A stretch of DNA of 54,141 nt from positions 1 to 54,141 of the forward strand of contig CANRNG010000004.1 in assembly GCA_947631935.1 (NCBI GenBank). The letters run 5' to 3'. The stretch is from an uncultured Erysipelothrix sp. (GTDB lineage Bacteria; Bacillota_I; Bacilli_A; Erysipelotrichales; Erysipelotrichaceae). Below the pieces are notes generated by a model that saw only the letters and a list, made by a program, of their open reading frames with translations, did not search any database and had not been told where the DNA came from. The number at the start of each line of letters is the position of its first letter. Position 1 is the stretch's first letter. The translations under genes and the position numbers were made by a program. This document shows positions 1 to 8,982 of this stretch, one piece after another.

Positions 1-28
1 AGTCATAGAGTATGTCTTCCAAATATAA
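1..28 (+). CDS. possible C-terminal tail of an upstream gene
   Basis: In the second frame the window opens with eight sense codons (VIEYVFQI) and a TAA stop at 26-28, directly before an intrinsic terminator. The terminator position makes a gene end here plausible, but eight residues cannot identify a product. The first frame is open longer, across the terminator, which is less likely to be real. Confidence 0.25.
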
Positions 29-37
29 CATACGTAG

Positions 38-66
38 AAAAAGAAGCTGTCGCCGCTTCTTTTTTT
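38..66 (+). terminator. intrinsic terminator
   Basis: A 7-bp stem, AAGAAGC (41-47) with GCTTCTT (55-61), is followed by a T run. It closes whatever lies upstream of the window and isolates the beta-glucoside operon. Confidence 0.85.
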
Positions 67-75
67 ATGTTTGCG

Positions 76-104
76 TTTACATTCACTTTCTTTTGTGTTA
101 AGAT
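76..104 (+). promoter_or_regulatory. promoter of the beta-glucoside operon
   Basis: TTTACA (76-81) and TAAGAT (99-104) are separated by 17 bp. The expected transcript start near 111 places the antiterminator RNA site at 117 at the very 5' end of the mRNA, as in other bgl/lic operons. TGAAATCG at 110-117 looks like one half of a CcpA cre site, but the second half is poor. Confidence 0.55.
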
Positions 105-116
105 TCAAGTGAAATC

Positions 117-200
117 GGATAGTGATTGTTAAATATACAAGCTAAACCTACATATCAAAAAAACCTTTTTGTTTTTTTTGTTACGTGGGTTTTATTTTAT
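117..200 (+). promoter_or_regulatory. RAT antiterminator site overlapping a terminator hairpin (RAT1)
   Basis: The segment 117-148 begins GGATAGTGATTGTTA and ends GCTAAACC, the layout of the ribonucleic antiterminator bound by BglG/LicT CAT domains. The 3' arm AAACCTAC (144-151) can instead pair with GTGGGTTT (185-192, one G-U pair), which is followed by a T-rich tail, so the two structures exclude each other. A second weak hairpin (156-171) with a T8 tail lies in the loop. This fits autoregulated antitermination upstream of the regulator gene. Confidence 0.75.
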
Positions 201-215
201 TTAAGGGGTGAATAC

Positions 216-1064
216 ATGATTATTCAAAAAATTCTCAATAACAATGTTATCGTTTCAACAGATGAAAACAACCATGAGATTATTGTAATGGGGCGGGGTC
301 TGGCATTTGGGAAAAAAGTTGGAATGGAAGTGGATGTTGATAAGGTCAACAAAACATTTCATCTAACCAGTGACTCAGATGCGAAACATGCAATAGATAT
401 TCTCTCCATTATTCCAGAAGAAATACTGGCGTTATCAGATGAAGTTGTCCATTATGGTAAGACGGTTGTGGGTAAACCTTTGAATGATATTGTATATATT
501 GCGATTTCGGATCATATTTATTCGACGATAGAAAGATACAAGGAGGGTGTTAAGTTGAAGAATGCCTTACTTTGGGACATTCGTCAGTTTTATAAAGATG
601 AGTATCGTATTGGTGTGTTTGCAAGGGATTTAATTGAAGAACGTTTGGGTGTTGATTTGTTGGAAGATGAGGCTGGCTTTATTGCCCTTCACTTTGTGAA
701 TGCACAAATGGATGAAGCGGTTGATTCTGCGATGCAGTTAACGGAAATCATGCAAGAAGTAACCAATATTGTGAAGTATTATTTCCAAGTGGATTTGGAT
801 GAGGAGTCGTTTCATTTTTATCGATATATTAACCATCTTAAATCCTTTGGTCAAAGACTTCTGAATCGTACTATCTTTGAAAGTGATGAGGATCCTGAGT
901 TATTGGCATTGATTCAAAGGAAATACCAAAATGCCTATAATTGTGCATTGGATGTTGCGGAGTTTATTCGCAATAAGTATACCTATGTTGTGTCTAATGA
1001 AGAAATCATTTATTTGACGATTCATATTCATCGGTTGATCTATGTTAAAGAAGGAGGAAGATAA
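216..1064 (+). CDS. BglG/LicT family transcriptional antiterminator
   Basis: A cytoplasmic RNA-binding antiterminator of 282 residues, the usual family length. Residues 1-55 form the CAT RNA-binding domain (MIIQKILNNNVIV, GRGLAFGKK) and two PRD domains follow (about 65-170 and 171-282) with conserved His motifs such as SDHIYSTIE, LHFVN and IHIHRL. In the family, PTS phosphorylation of PRD histidines by HPr and EIIBgl switches activity with sugar supply. I chose ATG 216, preceded by AAGGGGTG; a longer frame from 126 would start inside the RAT hairpin. It heads an operon with EIIBCA and 6-phospho-beta-glucosidase, and RAT sites lie before both this gene and the next, so it probably controls its own operon. 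Confidence 0.93.
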   Translation: MIIQKILNNNVIVSTDENNHEIIVMGRGLAFGKKVGMEVDVDKVNKTFHLTSDSDAKHAIDILSIIPEEILALSDEVVHYGKTVVGKPLNDIVYIAISDHIYSTIERYKEGVKLKNALLWDIRQFYKDEYRIGVFARDLIEERLGVDLLEDEAGFIALHFVNAQMDEAVDSAMQLTEIMQEVTNIVKYYFQVDLDEESFHFYRYINHLKSFGQRLLNRTIFESDEDPELLALIQRKYQNAYNCALDVAEFIRNKYTYVVSNEEIIYLTIHIHRLIYVKEGGR

Positions 1065-1089
1065 TCTTTAATTTAAAAATTGAATACAT

Positions 1090-1150
1090 GGATAGTGACA
1101 TTAAGTTGGCTAAACCTTCGCCCATTTAAAACATAAAAGAAAACGGAGGT
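1090..1150 (+). promoter_or_regulatory. second RAT site with complementarity to the downstream Shine-Dalgarno
   Basis: Positions 1090-1117 read GGATAGTGACATTAAG, then TTGGCTAAACCT, a second RAT closely matching the one at 117. No T-run terminator follows. Instead ACCTTCG (1114-1120) is complementary over 7 bp (one G-U) to CGGAGGT (1144-1150), the ribosome-binding site of the EIIBCA gene. When BglG holds the RAT hairpin closed the binding site would be free. The RAT assignment is by pattern; translational control is inference. Confidence 0.6.
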
Positions 1151-1156
1151 ATAATA

Positions 1157-2980
1157 ATGGGAAAATATGATCATTTAGTGCGTCAAATCGTTGATAATAT
1201 CGGCGGTAAGGACAATGTGGATAATGTGAGACACTGTGTAACGAGGTTACGTTTTACATTGAAAGATGAAGGTGTTGCGAACACCGAAGTAATTAAGGAA
1301 TTGGATGGTGTTGTGACTGTCATTCAAAGTGCAGGACAATACCAAGTTGTAATTGGGAACCATGTTCCAGATGTATATAAAGAAGTGTTAACTCAAATTG
1401 GATTTGAGGTCCAAACTGATGGTACTGCTAAGAAAATGAATCTTAAAGATAAAATCTTTGATTTGGTTTCAGGTATCATGATGCCTTCAATCTTTGTATT
1501 GAGTGCATCGGGGATTATTCAAGGAATTAATGCAATCTTGTTGGCAACAGGTGCCGTAGCGCCTGGGTCTTCAGTATCTGTTTTACTTGAAGCAATTGGA
1601 AAAGCCATGATGTATTACTTCCCAATCTTTATTGGGTTGAATGCTGCACGTAAATTGGGTATGAATGAGTACTTGGGTATGGCCTTGGGTGCGATACTGG
1701 TTATGCCTTCTATTACAGGGGTAGACCTTACTTTCTTTGGGACAACCTTTAATGCATCTTATACTGAAACTGTATTGCCAGCTATCTTAGTTGTAGCCTT
1801 GGCTGCGCCTTTAGAGAAATGGTTGAATCGTGTAATTCCTGATGTGGTTAAATCATTTGTAACACCGGTTATTGTTTTATTGGTGATTGCACCCATCGGA
1901 TTCTTATTGATTGGTCCATTCGCAAACTGGATTGGGGCACAATTGAGTGTCATGATTCAAACATTAATTGGATTTAGTCCAATGATTGCTGGTATGGTTT
2001 CTGGTGCATTGTGGCAAGTGTTCGTTATGTTTGGAGTTCATATTATGGTGCTTTTACCATCAATCATGAACTTAATGACAGGTGTTCCTGATCAATTTAT
2101 CGCCTTTATTACCGTTGTATCTTTTGCACAAACAGCTGTTGTTTTGGCAATTTGGTTAAAAACAAAGAATAAAAAACTAAGAGCCATCTCATTCCCTGCT
2201 TGGGTATCTGGTATCTTTGGTGTTACAGAGCCCGCAATCTATGGTGTTACTTTGCCAAGAGTTAAATACTTTGTTATCTCTTGTATTGGTGGCGCTATTG
2301 GTGGTGGACTTGTAGGTCTATTGGGAATTCAAGCTTATACCATGAGTGGTATGGGAGTCTTCGCACTTGCTGGTTTTGTAGGTGGAGAAAGCGCAGCCAA
2401 TATTGTTGGAATGTTAGCAGCCGTTGCGGTATCTTTCGTAGTTGGATTTGTAATGACATACGCAATCTATAAAGATGACTCGGACAATAAAGAAGTTGAC
2501 GTCACTCAAGAACCTAAAGTAGGTAAAGATAAAGTTTTAAGTCCTTTAACAGGTGATGTTATTGAATTATCAAAAGTTCAAGACGATGCCTTTGCACAAG
2601 GTGCGATGGGTGAAGGGGTTGCGATTTTACCAACCGATGGAAAAGTATACGCTCCTTTTGACGGAACTTTAACCATGATTTTCCCAACCAAGCATGCTTG
2701 TGGTGTGTTATCAGATAACGGAACTGAGCTTTTAATTCATATTGGGTTGGATACAGTTCAATTGAATGGTCAACACTTTACAGCGCATAAAGCACAAGGT
2801 GAACGGGTTAAAGCGGGAGATCTTCTAATTGAGTTTGATATTGACGCAATTAAAGAAGCGGGTTACTTACTTGAAACACCTGTGATTATTACCAACAGAG
2901 ATGATTATTTAGATATTATTACAACAGATTCAAAAGCAATTTCAGCTGGAGAACTGTTACTATCCGCAATTTTTAAATAG
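1157..2980 (+). CDS. PTS beta-glucoside transporter subunit IIBCA
   Basis: A membrane permease of 607 residues that imports and phosphorylates aryl-beta-glucosides or beta-linked disaccharides. Domain order is B-C-A. EIIB comes first, with phospho-Cys27 in RHCVTRLRF. EIIC (about 105-445) is strongly hydrophobic with many membrane spans and includes GVTEPAIYGVTLP. EIIA (about 470-607) carries the active His528 in HIGLDTVQLNG and the partner His in KHACGVLSDNG. The length is normal for fused BglF/BglP-type permeases. It lies 92 bp after the antiterminator and 10 bp before the GH1 gene. EIIB normally also phosphorylates the PRD antiterminator. Exact sugar specificity cannot be read from sequence. 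Confidence 0.95.
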   Translation: MGKYDHLVRQIVDNIGGKDNVDNVRHCVTRLRFTLKDEGVANTEVIKELDGVVTVIQSAGQYQVVIGNHVPDVYKEVLTQIGFEVQTDGTAKKMNLKDKIFDLVSGIMMPSIFVLSASGIIQGINAILLATGAVAPGSSVSVLLEAIGKAMMYYFPIFIGLNAARKLGMNEYLGMALGAILVMPSITGVDLTFFGTTFNASYTETVLPAILVVALAAPLEKWLNRVIPDVVKSFVTPVIVLLVIAPIGFLLIGPFANWIGAQLSVMIQTLIGFSPMIAGMVSGALWQVFVMFGVHIMVLLPSIMNLMTGVPDQFIAFITVVSFAQTAVVLAIWLKTKNKKLRAISFPAWVSGIFGVTEPAIYGVTLPRVKYFVISCIGGAIGGGLVGLLGIQAYTMSGMGVFALAGFVGGESAANIVGMLAAVAVSFVVGFVMTYAIYKDDSDNKEVDVTQEPKVGKDKVLSPLTGDVIELSKVQDDAFAQGAMGEGVAILPTDGKVYAPFDGTLTMIFPTKHACGVLSDNGTELLIHIGLDTVQLNGQHFTAHKAQGERVKAGDLLIEFDIDAIKEAGYLLETPVIITNRDDYLDIITTDSKAISAGELLLSAIFK

Positions 2981-2990
2981 GAGGTTATGA

Positions 2991-4412
<1,422 letters not shown>

Positions 4413-4424
4413 TGAATCGTGGAA

Positions 4425-4448
4425 AGAAGCGGGAAACCGCTTTTTTCT
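4425..4448 (+). terminator. intrinsic terminator of the bgl operon
   Basis: AAGCGG (4427-4432), loop GAAA, CCGCTT (4437-4442), then a T-rich tail. It ends the antiterminator-permease-glucosidase operon. Confidence 0.9.
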
Positions 4449-4493
4449 TTTGTGCACTAGCTGAAAGGGCTTAACTTTAACTTTGTTTTCAGG

Positions 4494-4526
4494 TATACTA
4501 AATGTAACAGGATTAACAAGGAGGGG
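4494..4526 (+). promoter_or_regulatory. promoter -10 and strong ribosome-binding site for a very short reading frame
   Basis: TATACT (4494-4499), with only a weak -35 (CTTAAC about 18 bp upstream), precedes AAGGAGGGG at 4518-4526. These expression signals point at a TTG at 4533 but the frame closes after 18 codons. Confidence 0.4.
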
Positions 4527-4532
4527 ATCACC

Positions 4533-4609
4533 TTGGTTTTATCGTTGAGGATAGGTATTTGGCGCAATATATCAAGCATTATATTGTGAAGAAGTCGAGA
4601 TTAAATTAA
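4533..4609 (+). pseudogene. short decayed reading frame of unknown origin
   Basis: TTG 4533, eight bases after GGAGG, opens only 18 codons (stop TGA 4587-4589). The alternative frame starting near 4535 reads GFIVEDRYLAQYIKHYIVKK and ends at TAA 4607-4609; it looks more protein-like but has no start codon. A single-base indel would join the signals to the second frame, so this is probably the truncated head of a lost gene. I do not recognise it. Confidence 0.25.
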
Positions 4610-4708
4610 TTTTGTATAGGTATTGCAGTTTGAGAGTAATGTAATTTTGTATAGGTATCTCTGTTTGAGAGTAATGTAATTATGTGTAGATATCTGTCTT
4701 TAGTGGTG
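4607..4708 (+). repeat. 35-bp tandem repeats, CRISPR-repeat-like but without spacers
   Basis: Three head-to-tail units: 4607-4641, 4642-4676 and a diverged 4677-4708. The shared core is GTTTGAGAGTAATG followed by TAATTTTGTATAGGTAT; a fourth fragment, GGTTTGAGAGTATTT, lies at 4732-4746. Units abut directly with no spacers. The core has the GTTTNAGA...TGTAATTTT..AGGTA layout of some type II CRISPR repeats. No cas gene is in the window. The remaining gap to 4852 shows no convincing gene. Confidence 0.7.
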
Positions 4709-4852
4709 TTTTCCAAAATGGAAACAACCATGGTTTGAGAGTATTTCGATTTGTAGATCGAGTCCGCAAAATAGTGAATATTAACCTTATGAAGAAGCAG
4801 TGATGCTTCTTTATTTTGTACGTACAACTAGCAAATTCAAAGCGGGCTCCCA

Positions 4853-4881
4853 TTGTAATCGCATTAAGTTTAGGGTATATT
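4853..4881 (+). promoter_or_regulatory. promoter of transketolase
   Basis: TTGTAA (4853-4858), 17 bp, TATATT (4876-4881), about 27 bp before the tkt start codon. Confidence 0.6.
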
Positions 4882-4907
4882 ATAAGATAGAGAAAAGAGG
4901 GAATCAA

Positions 4908-6887
4908 ATGAGTAAAAATATTGATCAATTGACTGTTAATACCATTCGTGCTTTGTCGGCCGATATGGTTCAAAAAGCGAATTCAGGTCACCCTGGTAAG
5001 CCTCTGGGATCAGCACCAATGGCTTATACATTGTGGTCAAATCATTTAAATATTGATCCAAAAAATCCGAAGTGGATTAATCGTGATCGTTTCATTCTAT
5101 CAGCAGGACATGCTTCACCTTTAATATATTCACTATTGCACCTATTTGGGTATGATGTGAATATGGACGATATTAAGGGGTTCCGTCAGTTTAATACAAG
5201 AACACCGGGTCACCCTGAGTTTGGGTATACGGATGGTGTTGAGGCTACAACTGGTCCTTTAGGTGCTGGTTTATCAACGGCTGTGGGGATGGCAATGGCA
5301 CAAGCGCATTTGGCTGCAAAGTATAATGAACCAGATTTTCCTGTGTTTGATAACTATACTTTTGTGTTGAGTGGTGATGGCTGTATGATGGAGGGGATTA
5401 CTTCTGAGGCTTCCTCTTTAGCGGGTACATTGGGTTTGGGTCGTTTCATTGTTTTATATGACTCCAATAGTATTACCATTGAGGGAAGTACAGATTTGGC
5501 CTTTCATGAGAATGTGCGTGCACGTTATGAAGCCTATGGATTTGAGACTTTCTTAGTTGAAGATGGAAACGATATGGAAGCCATTGATGCTGCAATCACA
5601 AAAGCAAAAGCGAATTTAAATAAACCCTCATTTATTGAAGTGCGTACTAAAATTGGTGCATTGAGTCCTTTAGAAGGATCCGCCAAAACACATGGTGCAC
5701 CTTTGGGTGATGACAATATTGTGGCATTGAAAGAAAACATGGAGTATCCAAGTATGGATCCGTTCTATGTTGATGATTCAGTATATGCTCATATGGAAGC
5801 TTTATTGGGTGAAAAACATGATGCCTATCTTGAGTGGGAAAAAATGTTTGATGGATATAAGACAGCTTATCCTGAGAAATATGCACAATGGGTTGAAGAT
5901 AATCGTGAAATTACCATGGATGAATTGTTTGAGGATGCTTCACTTTGGGAATTTGAAAATAAACCCGTTGCTACCCGTAGTTTATCTGGGTTCGTGATTA
6001 ATAGATTGAATAAAAAATATAACAATTTGTTTGGTGGGGCTGCTGACTTAGCAGGATCAACCATGACCTTAATGGATGGAGAAACTTCTTTCTCTAAAGA
6101 TAACTATGCGGGTAAGAACTTGCACTTTGGGGTAAGAGAACATGCGATGGCTGCGATGGGTAATGGGATTACTTTGTATGGTGGTTTGAAAGCATATGTT
6201 GCGACTTTCTTTGTGTTTGCGGATTTCTTAAAACCAATGGCACGTCTTTCATCCTTAATGGGTACACCTTTAACTTATGTGTTAACCCATGATAGTATTG
6301 GGGTGGGTGAAGATGGTCCAACTCATGAACCGATTGAGCAATTGACCATGCTTCGTGCACAACCTAACTTTGTGACTTTCAGACCTGCAGACGCAACTGA
6401 AACCATGGCAGGTTGGGCAGTGGCGATGACAGCTAAGAGTTATCCTGTTGGATTGATTCTGACACGTCAAAACTTACCACAACTTGAAAACAGTTCTAAA
6501 GATGCAATCAAAGGTGGTTATATCATTTCTGATTCAGATAAAGTGGATGTCATCTTAACTGCAAGTGGATCAGAAGTTTCCTTGGCATTGGATGCTAAAG
6601 TCGAACTTGAAAAAGAAGGTGTGGGAGTGCGTGTTGTGAGCATGCCTTCAATGGAACTCTTCGAAATGCAATCTGATGAATATAAAGAGTCTGTATTACC
6701 TAAGGCTGTAAGAAAACGTGTCGCAATTGAAGCGGCTTCTGGATTGAGTTGGGGTAAATACGTTGGCTTGGAGGGTGCATACCTAACCATCGATACCTTT
6801 GGGGCATCGGGTAAAGGCGATGTACTGTTTAAAGAATTTGGATTTACTGTTGAAAATCTTGTGAATAAAGTAAAAGGTATTTTATAA
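4908..6887 (+). CDS. tkt: transketolase
   Basis: A thiamine-diphosphate enzyme of 659 residues, full family length, moving two-carbon units in the pentose phosphate pathway. N-terminal SADMVQKANSGHPGKPLG, the diphosphate-binding motif GDGCMMEG, central GGAADLAGS and FGVREHAM, and the C-terminal domain (about 530-659) are all present. I chose ATG 4908, eight bases after AGAGGG; upstream in-frame codons lack signals. It is monocistronic, between its own promoter and a terminator. Confidence 0.96.
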   Translation: MSKNIDQLTVNTIRALSADMVQKANSGHPGKPLGSAPMAYTLWSNHLNIDPKNPKWINRDRFILSAGHASPLIYSLLHLFGYDVNMDDIKGFRQFNTRTPGHPEFGYTDGVEATTGPLGAGLSTAVGMAMAQAHLAAKYNEPDFPVFDNYTFVLSGDGCMMEGITSEASSLAGTLGLGRFIVLYDSNSITIEGSTDLAFHENVRARYEAYGFETFLVEDGNDMEAIDAAITKAKANLNKPSFIEVRTKIGALSPLEGSAKTHGAPLGDDNIVALKENMEYPSMDPFYVDDSVYAHMEALLGEKHDAYLEWEKMFDGYKTAYPEKYAQWVEDNREITMDELFEDASLWEFENKPVATRSLSGFVINRLNKKYNNLFGGAADLAGSTMTLMDGETSFSKDNYAGKNLHFGVREHAMAAMGNGITLYGGLKAYVATFFVFADFLKPMARLSSLMGTPLTYVLTHDSIGVGEDGPTHEPIEQLTMLRAQPNFVTFRPADATETMAGWAVAMTAKSYPVGLILTRQNLPQLENSSKDAIKGGYIISDSDKVDVILTASGSEVSLALDAKVELEKEGVGVRVVSMPSMELFEMQSDEYKESVLPKAVRKRVAIEAASGLSWGKYVGLEGAYLTIDTFGASGKGDVLFKEFGFTVENLVNKVKGIL

Positions 6888-6894
6888 TAACAGA

Positions 6895-6925
6895 TAAAGG
6901 GCGAACATATTCGCCTTTTATTTTT
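6895..6925 (+). terminator. intrinsic terminator after tkt
   Basis: GGGCGA and TCGCC(T) arms around ACATAT, followed by TTTTATTTTT. Confidence 0.85.
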
Positions 6926-6954
6926 ACTTTGGTATACTATGTAAGGTGATAAAA

Positions 6955-7704
6955 TTGAAGAAGGTAGTAATTAGTGATTATGATGGAACACTCTTTCAAA
7001 ATGAAACGGTGTCACAAGAAGATTTGGATGCCATTCATAGATTGAGAGCATCAGGTGGTTTATTTGGAATTGCGACGGGTAGAATTGTGGGATCTATCAA
7101 AGCTGAAATTGATAAATACAATATTCCAGTGGATTTCTTGGTGGGTGTGAATGGTGCTTTGGTTTTGAATAAAGATTATGAAGTAAAGCACAGTACGGCA
7201 ATTGATAAGATAATCGCAAAAGATGTCTTATCGTATTTAACCAGCAATGATACTTTGTTTCATGGAATTAGTGATGGCTTTGGTATTTTTATAGAAGGTC
7301 CGGATTCATACTTGTTTGAAAAACAATACAAACCCTATGATGAGATTTTAAAAAATGATATTCATGGTATCTATGCGAAGGTACATTCTCGTGATGATTC
7401 TTTTCGGATGAGTCACTACATTAATCAAAATTTTGGGGACCATGTTAAGGCGATGCCCAATTTCTCTAATTTAGATGTGGTGAGTGTTAAAACAGATAAA
7501 CTCGATGCGATTTTAAAAGTCATTGATAGTTTAGGGGATGTGGAAGTAACAACAACGGGTGATGCGCATAATGACTATAAAATGTTGAAGCATTTTAATG
7601 GTTATGTGATGCGTCATGGTGACCCTGAAATTGTAAGTAAAATTGATCGAAAAACGAGCTCTGTGAGCGCCGTAATTAACGTGGTTTTGGGGTTTGACAA
7701 TTAG
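6955..7704 (+). CDS. HAD superfamily (Cof-type) phosphatase
   Basis: A probable cytoplasmic sugar-phosphate or flavin phosphatase of 249 residues. Motif I DYDGT lies at the extreme N terminus, a cap domain occupies the middle, and a late TTTGDAHNDYKML motif matches the Cof-type GDxxND loop. I prefer TTG 6955 because AAGGTGAT sits at normal spacing before it; the alternative GTG 6946 lies inside that ribosome-binding site. The substrate is not predictable. The last codons overlap the -35 of the ribosomal protein promoter. Confidence 0.88.
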   Translation: MKKVVISDYDGTLFQNETVSQEDLDAIHRLRASGGLFGIATGRIVGSIKAEIDKYNIPVDFLVGVNGALVLNKDYEVKHSTAIDKIIAKDVLSYLTSNDTLFHGISDGFGIFIEGPDSYLFEKQYKPYDEILKNDIHGIYAKVHSRDDSFRMSHYINQNFGDHVKAMPNFSNLDVVSVKTDKLDAILKVIDSLGDVEVTTTGDAHNDYKMLKHFNGYVMRHGDPEIVSKIDRKTSSVSAVINVVLGFDN

Positions 7705-7722
7705 TGGAAAACGCTCTATAAT
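7694..7722 (+). promoter_or_regulatory. consensus promoter of rplK-rplA
   Basis: Perfect TTGACA (7694-7699), 17-bp spacer and perfect TATAAT (7717-7722). The -35 lies inside the last codons of the HAD phosphatase gene. Such strength fits ribosomal protein expression. Confidence 0.9.
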
Positions 7723-7726
7723 GTAG

Positions 7727-7750
7727 AAGCCTTTTAATTCAAGGCTTTTT
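7727..7750 (+). terminator. terminator hairpin straddling the rplK transcript start
   Basis: AAGCCTT (7727-7733), loop, AAGGCTT (7741-7747), T run. It most simply ends the HAD transcript. Because initiation from TATAAT at 7717 would begin near 7729, rplK transcripts would lack an intact 5' arm and escape it. Confidence 0.65.
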
Positions 7751-7752
7751 GT

Positions 7753-7783
7753 GTGGGAGAACGTGCAACCGTTCGTTTACCAC
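7753..7783 (+). promoter_or_regulatory. rplK leader hairpin, possible ribosomal protein autoregulatory site
   Basis: GTGG (7753-7756) pairs with CCAC (7780-7783) and GAACG (7759-7763) with CGTTC (7770-7774), an interrupted hairpin just upstream of the L11 gene. Bacterial L11-L1 operons are commonly autoregulated by L1 binding in the leader; assignment of this hairpin to that role is inference. Confidence 0.4.
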
Positions 7784-7817
7784 AACACGAATTTTTAAAA
7801 AAAAGGAGGAATGTCGT

Positions 7818-8240
7818 GTGAGTAAAAGAGTTGCTAGAGTTGTAAAATTACAATTCCCTGCAGGTGGCGCTAAGCCAGGACCCGCTTTGGCTGGTGTTGG
7901 AATTAACATGCCTCAGTTCTGTACATCATTTAATGATGCAACAAGAGAACGTGGTAATGATGTCGTGCCTGTTGAAATTACCGTATATGAAGATAAATCA
8001 TTTACGTTTGTTACCAAAACTACACCCGCAGCTGTAATGCTAAAGCGTTATGCAGGTGTACAATCCGGTTCAGGAACACCTAACAAAACAGTTGCAGGTA
8101 CTGTAACCGTGGACCAATTGCGTGAAATTGCAGAATACAAGTTGAAAGACTTGAATGCAAATGATGTGGATGCAGCAATGCGTATTGTTGCTGGAACAGC
8201 ACGTAATATGGGTATTAAAATAGAAGGATACGAGGGATAA
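7818..8240 (+). CDS. rplK: 50S ribosomal protein L11
   Basis: Ribosomal stalk-base protein of 140 residues that binds 23S rRNA in the GTPase-associated centre. The N-terminal [16 protein letters not shown] and C-terminal [19 protein letters not shown] segments are diagnostic. GTG 7818 is the start, after AAAGGAGG; this gives the standard length, whereas the upstream extension to 7749 is leader RNA. rplA starts 1 bp after the stop. Confidence 0.97.
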   Translation: MSKRVARVVKLQFPAGGAKPGPALAGVGINMPQFCTSFNDATRERGNDVVPVEITVYEDKSFTFVTKTTPAAVMLKRYAGVQSGSGTPNKTVAGTVTVDQLREIAEYKLKDLNANDVDAAMRIVAGTARNMGIKIEGYEG

Positions 8241-8241
8241 T

Positions 8242-8931
8242 ATGGCGAAAAGAATTAGTAATAAGCGCAGAAAAGTATTAGAACTCGTTGAAAAAGAAAG
8301 ATTCTATACTTTAGAAGAAGCTGTGAAGCTTGTTCGTGAAACAAGTTATGTAAATTTTGATGCATCTGTTGAAATGTCATTGTTATTAAACATTGACACA
8401 CGTCATGCAGATCAACAAATCCGTGGAGCGATGGTGTTACCTAATGGTACAGGTCGTACACAAAAAGTTCTTGTTGTTACACAAGGTGCTAAAGAACAAG
8501 AAGCGAAAGATGCAGGCGCAGATTTCGTGGGTGGCAAAGAAATTCTTGAAGATATCAAGGGTGGATGGATGGATTTTGACATCATCGTTGCAACACCAGA
8601 TATGATGGGTGAACTTGGTAAATTGGGACGTGTATTGGGACCTAAAGGTTTAATGCCAAATCCAAAAACAGGAACAGTAACGACTGATATCGCAAAAGCG
8701 GTAGAAGAAATTAAAAAAGGTAAGATTGAATACCGTGTTGATAAAGACGGTAACCTAAACGTGTTGGTTGGTAAATTATCATTTACTGATGAGGCATTGG
8801 TACAAAATATTCGTGCAGTCTACGATACCATTGCTAAATCTCGTCCAGCAGCAGTTAAAGGTCATTTCATGAAGAACTTTGCAGTTACTTCGACCATGGG
8901 ACCTGGAATTAAAGTCGAAATTATTCGATAA
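8242..8931 (+). CDS. rplA: 50S ribosomal protein L1
   Basis: Ribosomal protein of 229 residues forming the L1 stalk at the E site, and in many bacteria the repressor of its own L11-L1 operon. Diagnostic features include [37 protein letters not shown] and C-terminal [11 protein letters not shown]. Length is normal. Followed by a strong terminator. Confidence 0.97.
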   Translation: MAKRISNKRRKVLELVEKERFYTLEEAVKLVRETSYVNFDASVEMSLLLNIDTRHADQQIRGAMVLPNGTGRTQKVLVVTQGAKEQEAKDAGADFVGGKEILEDIKGGWMDFDIIVATPDMMGELGKLGRVLGPKGLMPNPKTGTVTTDIAKAVEEIKKGKIEYRVDKDGNLNVLVGKLSFTDEALVQNIRAVYDTIAKSRPAAVKGHFMKNFAVTSTMGPGIKVEIIR

Positions 8932-8946
8932 TAAAATAAATATATT

Positions 8947-8981
8947 AAAAGGATTATCCGATTGTGGATAATCCTTTTTTT
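8947..8981 (+). terminator. terminator after rplA, shared with the convergent regulator gene
   Basis: An 11-bp stem, AAGGATTATCC (8949-8959) with GGATAATCCTT (8966-8976), then seven Ts. The complementary strand has a shorter T run, so it may also serve the convergent response-regulator operon. Confidence 0.9.
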
Positions 8982-8982
8982 G

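Noticed and set aside
110-123. cre site at the start of the bgl transcript
   Set aside because: The first half matches but the second half has three mismatches, and the segment overlaps the RAT, which explains the conservation.
4680-4973. Overlapping minus-strand frames through the repeat region and tkt start
   Set aside because: They run antisense to tkt and across direct repeats, lack ribosome-binding sites, and look like shadows.
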